64,000 nt of DNA from Endozoicomonas elysicola (GTDB lineage: Bacteria; Pseudomonadota; Gammaproteobacteria; Pseudomonadales; Endozoicomonadaceae), in assembly GCF_000710775.1 (NCBI RefSeq), contig NZ_JOJP01000001.1:1118617-1182616 (forward strand), in the 5' to 3' direction. The notes under the pieces are model-generated. The model had not been told where the DNA came from. It was given only the letters and a program-made list of their open reading frames with translations, and did no database searches. This document shows positions 55,779-63,326 of this stretch, piece by piece (position 1 is the stretch's first letter; the number at the start of each line of letters is the position of its first letter). The position numbers and the translations under genes were made by a program.

Positions 55779-56871
55779 GCTTTGCTTCAGCTAGCTTGCT
55801 TTCACAAAAGTCGTGATTCTCGCTACATTGAATAAAGTGATGCTGATATTCTACGAAATCTGGGTAGGTGAGCTTGTTGCCAGTAAGTGTGCATAGCTCA
55901 ATACCATAATTGATGAGTTTTGCGATTGTTGCTTCTGTATCAATACCTCTATCAAGTAATGGGCTTAAGAGTGTTTTTATCAGGCCCATCTCACGTTCCA
56001 TCTTTCTTTCATCATAGCAACGAACCAGATCGCATTCATGGGCGATGGACAAAAGGCTTCGAGTAAAAATATCTTCTAGCCGTCGTGAGAAATTAAGTTC
56101 AGGGTTCCGAGCTGATTCTTGAATCATCTGTGCAGCCCAGTCCACATTCTCAGGAGTAATATCAAGTTGGTCAGCACAGGCCTTAAATAGTAGTGCAGAT
56201 CGATCATAGTAATTGTCTACTCTTAAGGGGGCTTCATTTACTCGGCCTGATCGCATCATATAAGCAGCTAGTTTCAGGACTTCCTGTTTGCTTGAAATTT
56301 GCTCAAGTATTTTTTTTGATTCCGGAGAGCCTTTTTCAATAATTAACCTCCAGATTTGATCCAAATACTGTACCGTTCGTGAACCGTGAGTTCCGTTATG
56401 ATTTGGTCTGTAAACTATAGCTTCATTTAAAGTAATCTGACGGTTCTTCTCCTCATGGTAAGGTTGGCTGAGAATATGCTTATTGATCGCCTGATAAATG
56501 ATGCTTTTATCGTTGGTGAGGCTTAATCCAGTAAGATCTGGAATCTCAAATGTGTATCTGGAAGGAAGAGTTGGGCCACGACCTATTGTTCTACCGGAAG
56601 GGGCTACCTGAATTTCTCTTGGGCTGCTAGGAACTTCTGATGCACTGTCTGGGATAGGCGTATCAGTTGGTCTTAATAAACTTGGATCATCTAAGTCAGT
56701 CTCCTGTGAATAACCAATCTTATGGTCCTGTAGCTTTGTCCCCTTTGTTTGATCAGGTTCATTAGGCAGCATTTGTTCCGGTGAACTTTGTTTTGAGCTT
56801 TCACCTTTGTTCTCTTGTGGGTATGTATAGCTTTGAGCACCTCCTGTAGCAGAGTCAATTTGTCCTTTCAT
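55765..56871 (-). CDS. SidE-type phosphodiesterase-like protein
   Basis: 368 residues from ATG 56871 (MKGQIDSATGG), with AAGGA seven bases upstream. A disordered N-terminal 100 residues precede a helical domain that matches the Legionella SidE-family PDE domain: YRPNHNGTH (N157, H158, H162), SGRVNEAP (G209, R210, E213) followed by YYDRSALLFKACADQL, and AHECDLVRCY (H278, R284). These correspond to the catalytic His-Glu-His of SdeA and DupA/B, which process phosphoribosyl-ubiquitin. No ART domain is present, so it would resemble a stand-alone PDE or deubiquitinase. Assigned from motif recall, not a search. Confidence 0.6.
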   Translation of the reverse strand: MKGQIDSATGGAQSYTYPQENKGESSKQSSPEQMLPNEPDQTKGTKLQDHKIGYSQETDLDDPSLLRPTDTPIPDSASEVPSSPREIQVAPSGRTIGRGPTLPSRYTFEIPDLTGLSLTNDKSIIYQAINKHILSQPYHEEKNRQITLNEAIVYRPNHNGTHGSRTVQYLDQIWRLIIEKGSPESKKILEQISSKQEVLKLAAYMMRSGRVNEAPLRVDNYYDRSALLFKACADQLDITPENVDWAAQMIQESARNPELNFSRRLEDIFTRSLLSIAHECDLVRCYDERKMEREMGLIKTLLSPLLDRGIDTEATIAKLINYGIELCTLTGNKLTYPDFVEYQHHFIQCSENHDFCESKLAEAKPPIW

Positions 56872-57117
56872 TTTATTTTCCTTTTTTCTTAATTTACACT
56901 CCATGCATATAAAGCTGTCGGCTGGGCTTAGCTTGGTCATGAGAGCTAAATACAAATGATAAAGTAACTATAATAGTGTCAGCTTTGAGGTTTCCCTAAC
57001 CTATTTTTACTGTTAGGTTTTCACATTGGGTGCTTGATACCAGAACACTGAAAAACTTAATGGGACAATATTTATTTGCTATTGAGTTTGTGATTAAAAC
57101 AGAACGGTTCGTAACTG
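56872..57117. other. AT-rich intergenic region
   Basis: About 245 bases upstream of the SidE-like gene, holding its promoter. No coding pattern. The mdh-like fragment begins at its end. Confidence 0.4.
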
Positions 57118-57283
57118 AGCCTTTCCTGTATTTTGCTTTAGTTTTTATCATGAATGACCTTCTTGGCAGATACGAATAGCCTTATTGTTGTAAGCCTCTC
57201 CAGTTTGATAACTGCTGCTCAGCCTATCGGTTACGGCTGGAAGCTCTCAGTTCTCCGTGGTAAGCCGCAGTCTCTGATGTTGC
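57118..57283 (-). pseudogene. Diverged copy of the 3' end of mdh
   Basis: The sequence aligns with 59328-59495, which holds the end of the intact mdh gene and its flank: GAGCCTTTCCTGT, TTTTGCTTTA, GCAGATACG, AGCCTT and the CTCTCC block are shared in order. On the minus strand it reads ETAAYHGELRASSRNR, a stop, then TGEAYNNKAIRIC, compared with mdh [16 protein letters not shown] and [12 protein letters not shown]. The mdh stop is lost and an indel is present, so it is a broken fragment. The two copies are direct repeats flanking the gene at 57450. Confidence 0.8.
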
Positions 57284-57449
57284 CAGCTGCAGAAACAAGT
57301 TTATTTTTCTCCTCTTGGTATTTTTACATGACCTTTGCTTCTTTGTTGTGAACCGGGCACAAGTGTCGATATAGAAAAGGATACATCGTTTGTTTGGAGT
57401 CCATTCTGGCAAGGCTTCAAATAGTGATATTTTTCAGGAAAAAGAAACC

Positions 57450-59327
57450 ATGCCCGTTTCAGGTACTAATAACAATCGCACTCCTTTGGGGCCGATTCAG
57501 AATGAAAGCCAGAAGCCTGCTGGGAAACAAGATGGTAAAGGTGTTCTGCACGTCAAGGGTAATGGACTTCAGGTAAGAGCTCCTGACAACTTCGAAATCA
57601 GTTCAAGGCCAAGAAAAAGAAAACTGCAGAGCATGAGCGCAAGCCCTGCGCCTGCGAAAAAATACATACCCGGGAATAAACAGGATAAAGAGAATCTGGA
57701 TCTTTCAATATCCGGTACTGGAATGTTTCTGGAAAAATCAGGTAGAAAAAGCGCTAAATCTGCACAACGGGGGGCAGCTGATATGAATCAAGTGACTTCC
57801 TTATCAGCGATGGACAACACAAACAGTGTTGACTCTAAAGCGATACCTGAGATGTTAAGCTTGTCTTTTGTTGCATGGAATAGTGCTATCAGTGAGGCCA
57901 AGCCTTATGTGGATGATGTTGTTAATCATCTTTTTGGTGAAAGCTACCCAGAAGGTGGTGCTGCGGAGGCGACAGCCAAAGTTGAAGCGTTATTGGTTGA
58001 CCCTGAAACGAATCTTGCCAAATTTGAAAATAAGCTATTGGAAACGTGGCAGCAAACGGCTTATCCAGCCCATCTGGATGTCCTTAAAGGTAAATTGAAG
58101 GCTAAGTTAGTATTTGCCTGGCAGAGAATGGGGCAGGGAGACCTTTATAAATTGCAGATGGTTACTGAGTCGCTCTGTCTTCAGCCCGGAGGTGGGCACC
58201 ATCAGTCAAAAGCGTTAAAAGCGTTTATTCAACAGGAAGACCGTGTGATTGAGGCTTATCGTGATGGCTGTATTTATGACGGTGAAAATGCAGTTGATCC
58301 TTTACATCCTGAGGGTGATGTCCATCGAAGCAGAAAAAAAGTGGTTTCTGTGGAGTCAACCTTTCGAGGCACTGAGCCCGGTACTGTCAGGAATGAAAGT
58401 AATATCCCGGATATAAGCCTTTCAAACCTTGGTGATTCCTCAAGCGTTCAAGTTGAAGATGATCTGGTCATTAAAAATGCTGCGGGTAAAGTTTTAAAAG
58501 ACTCTGTTGCTTTTTCTGATGGCACCTATGCATTCCATGGTGCCTCCGTGGAAATGGAGCTGAGAGACAGTAAGATTGCCGGCCAGCTAAAAAAAGAAAC
58601 ACCTGAAAAAGATAGTGAATTTGGAGCAAGAATCAGAGCTTATGTTGACCACCATGCAGCTCATGGTCGGGATGTGAAGGAGCTTGCTATTAGCGGTGAT
58701 GCCAATGTTTGTCTGTTTGACGATGATCCAGCTTCAGGTGTAAGGAAATTAAAACCCGGTGTGCAGGAAATCCTCAATGAGCATCATCTGGCTCTGATTG
58801 TTCCAAGTGGAAATGTGACATGGGGAAGGCCAATATCTGATCAGCTGCACAAGAATGCTAAATCTTCAGAGCTGGCAGGCTACAGAGATACCATGCTGCT
58901 GATGGTGGGGGTGTCAGACGAAAATCTACCAAGCCTGAGGAGCCTGGGCAGTGATCCGTCTTTAAAACAAGATACATTCTTTCCCCTGACAACGCTTGAA
59001 GGCAATGATATTAATCCCTCAGAGTCAGGGAAAGCTGAATCAATCATTAACTATTTATCCACTGCTCGTGATCAATTCAGTCTTGATTTTAATGACCGCG
59101 TGATGACCGATCATGCCATTCTTACCGGACCAAACCATATCGTTGGCAATACTGCAGATTGTAAGGGTATTGGAACTGAAGGAAAAAGCCTGACTTATGA
59201 TAAGGCTGGTGAGGTGTGGGGTGATGAAAGGCCTTCTGAAGAACAGTATAAAGAAATAACCCAGAATACGGCCCAGGTTCTTGCTGACGTGTTCAATGAA
59301 GTGGTTGCTAAAAAGAAAGGCTCATAA
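57450..59327 (+). CDS. NLS-bearing effector-like protein, possible EEP-fold hydrolase
   Basis: About 625 residues from ATG 57450 (MPVSGTNNNRTP), which follows AGGAAAAAG. Residues 53-58 (RPRKRK) in SSRPRKRKLQS and nearby AKK look like a nuclear localisation signal. The N-terminal third is disordered. The C-terminal half shows motifs reminiscent of endonuclease/exonuclease/phosphatase proteins: a helix then LAISGDANV (GDxN-like), NVTWGRP, RDTMLL and DRVMTDHAIL (xDH-like). This assignment is tentative. No signal peptide. A hairpin overlaps the stop. Bracketed by two copies of the mdh 3' end, a sign of acquisition. Confidence 0.7.
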   Translation: MPVSGTNNNRTPLGPIQNESQKPAGKQDGKGVLHVKGNGLQVRAPDNFEISSRPRKRKLQSMSASPAPAKKYIPGNKQDKENLDLSISGTGMFLEKSGRKSAKSAQRGAADMNQVTSLSAMDNTNSVDSKAIPEMLSLSFVAWNSAISEAKPYVDDVVNHLFGESYPEGGAAEATAKVEALLVDPETNLAKFENKLLETWQQTAYPAHLDVLKGKLKAKLVFAWQRMGQGDLYKLQMVTESLCLQPGGGHHQSKALKAFIQQEDRVIEAYRDGCIYDGENAVDPLHPEGDVHRSRKKVVSVESTFRGTEPGTVRNESNIPDISLSNLGDSSSVQVEDDLVIKNAAGKVLKDSVAFSDGTYAFHGASVEMELRDSKIAGQLKKETPEKDSEFGARIRAYVDHHAAHGRDVKELAISGDANVCLFDDDPASGVRKLKPGVQEILNEHHLALIVPSGNVTWGRPISDQLHKNAKSSELAGYRDTMLLMVGVSDENLPSLRSLGSDPSLKQDTFFPLTTLEGNDINPSESGKAESIINYLSTARDQFSLDFNDRVMTDHAILTGPNHIVGNTADCKGIGTEGKSLTYDKAGEVWGDERPSEEQYKEITQNTAQVLADVFNEVVAKKKGS

Positions 59328-59337
59328 TTGAGCCTTT
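59316..59337 (+). terminator. Hairpin overlapping the effector-like gene stop
   Basis: AAAGGCTCA and TGAGCCTTT form a perfect 9-bp stem with a four-base loop that contains the stop codon. The same place in the left mdh copy (GGTTCGTAACTGAGCC) has a weaker version. Confidence 0.65.
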
Positions 59338-59375
59338 CCTGTGTTTTGCTTTAATTTATATCGCGAGTGATCTGC

Positions 59376-60470
59376 TTAGCAGATACGGTCAGCCTTGTAG
59401 TAGGACTCTCCGGTATCGATACCCGCATCAAACTCAGTCTGGCCGCTGCGGCTGGAGGTTCCCAGCTCTTCGCGGGAAGCTGCAGTTTCTTTCGGTAACA
59501 GATGGTCTACAGCAGCTTTCTCTTCCAGCAGCTCTTGCTCAGTTTTCTTCATCATTGCCTGACCGTAGTCGTTAATGTGAAGGTTTTGAATGATCTGGTA
59601 GCTACCAAACTCACAAAGGACAGGGAAAGAGTAGTAAATACCTTTGGCAACACCGTAGCTGCCATCGGAGATAATACCCATGGAAACGACACGGCCATCA
59701 CTGCCCAGAGCCCAGTCGTGCATGTGATCAAGGGCAGCTTGAGCTGCAGAGGCTGCGCTGGAGAGGCCTCGCCATTCGATGATTTCAGCGCCACGCTTCT
59801 GTATGCGAGGGGTGTATTCATCCTTGTACCACTTCTCATCAATCATATCGATGGCAGCTTCATCACCGAGCACCTGAGCGTGGTGAAGGTCTGGGTACAT
59901 GGTAGGAGAGTGGTTACCCCACACACAAACACCATCAATGTCTGAAGGGTTAACGCCCAGCTTGTTACCCAGAATACCCAGTGCACGGTTGTGGTCCAGA
60001 CGGGTCATGGCACAGAACTGGGATGGTGCGAGGTTCGGAGCATTACGGGAAAGAATCAGGCAGTTAGTGTTCGCTGGGTTACCGACAACCAAGGCTTTAA
60101 CATCACGGTTAGCCACTTCGTTCAGTGCTTTACCCTGCTCAGCAAAGATAACAGCATTAGCTTCCAGCAGGTCAGCACGTTCCATGCCTTTAGAGCGTGG
60201 GCGAGCACCAACCAGCATGGCGTAATGAATGCCACGGAAACCATCAAATGGGTTGTCGTGCAGACTGATGCCATGAACCAGTGGGAAGGCGCAGTCTTCC
60301 AGTTCCATGGCAACGCCACGGAGTTTGTCCATAGCCTGTGGGATCTCAACCAGTTGCAGGATCACAGGCTGATCAGGCCCCAGCATTTCACCGGCAGCGA
60401 TTTTGAACAGCAGAGAGTAGCTGATGTTGCCAGCTGCACCTGTGACCGCAATTCGTACGGGTTGTTTCAT
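59376..60470 (-). CDS. mdh: Malate dehydrogenase with C-terminal extension
   Basis: 364 residues. NAD-binding [21 protein letters not shown] (in part, residues 9-29), substrate arginines in [22 protein letters not shown] and the catalytic histidine in [12 protein letters not shown] define the cytosolic-type (group 2) malate dehydrogenase. These are normally about 327 residues; here the last 36 or so (from [10 protein letters not shown] to DRIC) are an extra hydrophilic tail. That tail is the part duplicated at 57118. AAGGAG precedes the ATG. TCA cycle enzyme, cytoplasmic. Confidence 0.94.
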   Translation of the reverse strand: MKQPVRIAVTGAAGNISYSLLFKIAAGEMLGPDQPVILQLVEIPQAMDKLRGVAMELEDCAFPLVHGISLHDNPFDGFRGIHYAMLVGARPRSKGMERADLLEANAVIFAEQGKALNEVANRDVKALVVGNPANTNCLILSRNAPNLAPSQFCAMTRLDHNRALGILGNKLGVNPSDIDGVCVWGNHSPTMYPDLHHAQVLGDEAAIDMIDEKWYKDEYTPRIQKRGAEIIEWRGLSSAASAAQAALDHMHDWALGSDGRVVSMGIISDGSYGVAKGIYYSFPVLCEFGSYQIIQNLHINDYGQAMMKKTEQELLEEKAAVDHLLPKETAASREELGTSSRSGQTEFDAGIDTGESYYKADRIC

Positions 60471-60713
60471 GGGGAACTGCTCCTTAGAGTTTTCAGGTTC
60501 GTTCTTAGATTAGGAATACGTCCAAATCGCCATGAGCCATTCTTTATGGAAACTTCTTGAACTAAAAAGCCGTAAAAGAGACACCCGACCCACGGCATCC
60601 TTAATTGTAAGCCTGTGGATAATACAGCGTTCAGACGCACTGTTTATTTGATAAAGATCAGCCGCGCACAGATTACTGATATCGTTTCGGTAAGTCCATA
60701 TGTGAGGTGCTGA

Positions 60714-61346
60714 TTATTGTTGTTTTTTTATGCGAGACCAGAGGCTGAAGCTTACTTGGCCGGCGGTTTTGCTTTTCTCCAGCTGCCAGTTTTCTGGAAC
60801 TGGTAGTGGTGTCAGTTCTTTTTCCACCTCAATATAGATACGGCTGTTCTCATTCAGGTAGCCATTACTTTCAAGTAGCTGGCAAGCTGTCTCCAGCAGG
60901 TTCATCCGAAAAGGTGGGTCCAGGAAAATCAGGTCAAAACCGGTTCCAGCCGGTTGGTTTAACCAGCTGAGGCTATCGGTCTCAATAACCTTTGCGCGCT
61001 CAGTTTTTAATAGTGCGAGGTTACTCTTCAACGTTCTTGCGGCAATTGGGCTTTTTTCCAGCAGAACAGCTGAAGAAGCGCCACGGGAGAGTGCTTCCAT
61101 AGACAGTGCTCCGGTACCACTGAATACATCCAGAACTTTGGCTCCTGGGGTAATCATTGCCAGCCAGTTAAATACCGTTTCTCGAACACGGTCCGATGTC
61201 GGGCGTAAACCCGGAACATTGGCAACGGGTAGCTTCCGGCTACGCCACTCTCCCGCAATAATCCGCAGCTGACCACCGCCGGCGTGTGAAGAACCGGGGT
61301 TAGCACGTGATTCTGGGTGCTTTGGATTTCTAGACTTGCGAGGCAT
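60714..61346 (-). CDS. rsmD: 16S rRNA (guanine966-N2)-methyltransferase RsmD
   Basis: About 210 residues from ATG 61346 (MPRKSRNPKHPE), which has GGAG seven bases upstream; an open extension to 61442 is less likely. LRIIAGEWRSRKLPV and LRPTSDRVRETVFNWL are the family start, motif I is VLDVFSGTGALSMEAL and the catalytic motif is FLDPPF. It methylates G966 of 16S rRNA. It marks the right side of the accessory interval that starts at coaD. Confidence 0.93.
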   Translation of the reverse strand: MPRKSRNPKHPESRANPGSSHAGGGQLRIIAGEWRSRKLPVANVPGLRPTSDRVRETVFNWLAMITPGAKVLDVFSGTGALSMEALSRGASSAVLLEKSPIAARTLKSNLALLKTERAKVIETDSLSWLNQPAGTGFDLIFLDPPFRMNLLETACQLLESNGYLNENSRIYIEVEKELTPLPVPENWQLEKSKTAGQVSFSLWSRIKKQQ

Positions 61347-61480
61347 TAACAGGCTCCAGCTGGGCAGGGGATAAACAGGGGGCGTAAGAATACTCTTTTC
61401 ATCGCTTTGGGTCATGGAATTGCCAATATACTGATCGGTCAATCATATAAGCTGACATACGCATCAGCCATGATTGTTCA

Positions 61481-61655
61481 GTGGGTAATAATCACCTAGT
61501 CTTACGACTTATTCATAGTGAGAGCCCACAAAATGAGGACTATGGTCAGAACACGAACTTAAGCCACAGCATCTTCTGGTGCTGTGGCTTGTCAGAAATT
61601 CCCTTCCGGCATGCCGCAGAAACGTATTATTCGCTTCTGACGGAGCTCTACTGTT
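61481..61655 (+). promoter_or_regulatory. Structured leader of the CmlA/FloR-like gene
   Basis: Two hairpins follow each other directly: AAGCCACAGCA/TGCTGTGGCTT (61561-61590, perfect 11-bp stem) and GTCAGAA/TTCTGAC (61591-61641, 7 bp), the second ending one base before the GGAG site at 61642-61645. An open frame from GTG 61481 (66 codons) runs through both and ends 26 bases inside the exporter gene. This is the kind of layout used for translational attenuation in cmlA-type genes. Confidence 0.45.
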
Positions 61656-62849
61656 TTGTTTCATATAACATCGCCCAATAAAACCTGGAATTATCCTCTT
61701 GCGCGTACCTTGTTGCTAATGGTCCCTTTTGACCTGCTGGCTTCACTGGGTATGGATATTTACCTGCCTGCTCTGCCAGGTATGGGGGAGTTCTTTTCAG
61801 CATCGCCGTTTATGGTTCAGTTAACGCTCTCACTTTATATGCTGATGCTGGGATGTGGACAGCTGATCTTTGGTCCATTATCTGATCGTTATGGGCGGAG
61901 GCCTGTGCTCCTCTTTGGTTGTCTGCTTTTTGTCATATGCTCTATTGGTTTAACCATGACGGGGTCTATTGAGCTTTTTATCTTTTTCCGGCTCTGTCAG
62001 GCGGCTGGTGGCTCGGCAGCCCTGGTAGCGACTTTTGCGACGGTCAGGGATGTTTATGGACATAAGCCTGAGTCAGCCACGTTATATGCGTTGTTAGGTG
62101 GTATGCTGGCTTTTGTGCCCGCCCTGGGACCCATTGTCGGATCGCTTCTGATTGGTTGGTTTGGTTGGGCGTCAGTGTTCTGGGGGCTGGCTGTGTCTGG
62201 ATCGGTTGCTGGTGTGCATGCGCTGTTCAGCTGGCCAGAGACCCATTGTTCAGTTGGCGGGGGAAGTATCAAGCATGCCTTTGGCCGGGTCATAACCTCT
62301 CCTGCTTTTCTCCTGTATACCTCTGGTTTTACCGTGGCGATGGGATCGTTTTTTGTCTACTTCTCTATTGCTCCCGGTATTTTGATTGGCAAACTAGGGT
62401 ATTCATCTCTGGTATTCAGCCTGCTGTTTGCAATGGCTGCTGTTGCCATGATTATTGTCAGCCGATTTGCCGGCTCCATAGCTCGTAAGTTTGGGATCTC
62501 TGGCACATTGAAGTTGGGAATGGCGGTAATTCTTGCCGGTGCTTTGTTGATGCTTTTAGGCAGCACTCTGCAACTACCAGAGGCCCCGGTCTTACTGTTG
62601 CCCATGATGGTGATTGCCGTGGGAATCAGTATTACCTGTTCTGTGTGTGCAACCGGGGCTCTGGCAGAATTCAAGGATATTGCTGGCACAGGTGTAGCCT
62701 TGTATTACTGCCTAGAAGCCGTGCTGGTCTGCTTGCTTGGCACTGCAGTGGTGATGCTTTTTCCAGTTGGAAGTCTTTGGCCATTGATTGCTTTTTCTGG
62801 CATTGGTTCTCTTGTTGTAATGGCCTCCGCTGCTTGGATAAACAAGTAA
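61656..62849 (+). CDS. CmlA/FloR-like MFS drug exporter
   Basis: 397 residues with 12 hydrophobic segments, Bcr/CflA family. The N-terminus PFDLLASLGMDIYLPALPGM is nearly the CmlA/FloR signature, followed by LIFGPLSDRYGRRPVLLFG, AALVATFATVRDVYG and the C-terminal MGSFFVYFSIAPG, LFAMAAVAMI and ALAEFKDIAGTGVALYYCL, all close to CmlA. The start is TTG 61656, ten bases after GGAG. CmlA/FloR proteins export chloramphenicol and florfenicol by proton antiport; the same substrate range is inferred, not shown. Confidence 0.87.
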   Translation: MFHITSPNKTWNYPLARTLLLMVPFDLLASLGMDIYLPALPGMGEFFSASPFMVQLTLSLYMLMLGCGQLIFGPLSDRYGRRPVLLFGCLLFVICSIGLTMTGSIELFIFFRLCQAAGGSAALVATFATVRDVYGHKPESATLYALLGGMLAFVPALGPIVGSLLIGWFGWASVFWGLAVSGSVAGVHALFSWPETHCSVGGGSIKHAFGRVITSPAFLLYTSGFTVAMGSFFVYFSIAPGILIGKLGYSSLVFSLLFAMAAVAMIIVSRFAGSIARKFGISGTLKLGMAVILAGALLMLLGSTLQLPEAPVLLLPMMVIAVGISITCSVCATGALAEFKDIAGTGVALYYCLEAVLVCLLGTAVVMLFPVGSLWPLIAFSGIGSLVVMASAAWINK

Positions 62850-63326
62850 TCTGAACCTGTTTGTTATGAGTTCTCATGAAATAGCATCTCATTTGGGCTT
62901 ATGAGTTTTACGGGCAGGCCTATGGATCTTATTGACAATAGACCTGCCGGTCACATGTCAAATTGAGAGTGCTCTAGTCTTAATTGGACTAATGGTCAAT
63001 TTATTGTTGAATAAATACGCTGATCTTAAACAAAACAGTTGGTTGGGTGAAAGTGGAGCAGTATTTATTCAAAATAAAACTGACTTTATCTTGTCACAAT
63101 ATGGTTGATACCAGAGGGAACTATATTATTAAGAAATAGCTGCTGGATATTTAGCCGAATCGGATGGTTTTAAGTTCAAAACCATAAACAGGGATGTTAA
63201 TTATAAAAACAAATGCTCATGTTTTTATTTCAATGTTCATATATTCCCTCCTTGTATAAGAATTGGTCTTCAGTCTCCAGCTCATCATTCGGTAAAAAAT
63301 AACTCTAAGCCTGAGGGAACATTATT
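62850..63326. other. AT-rich intergenic region
   Basis: About 475 bases with no coding pattern. It should hold the promoter of the repeat-containing gene. No clear hairpin or repeat seen. Confidence 0.45.

Noticed and set aside
57154..57351. 65-codon plus-strand open frame with hydrophobic end
   Set aside because: It is antisense to the broken mdh 3' fragment, which explains the sequence.
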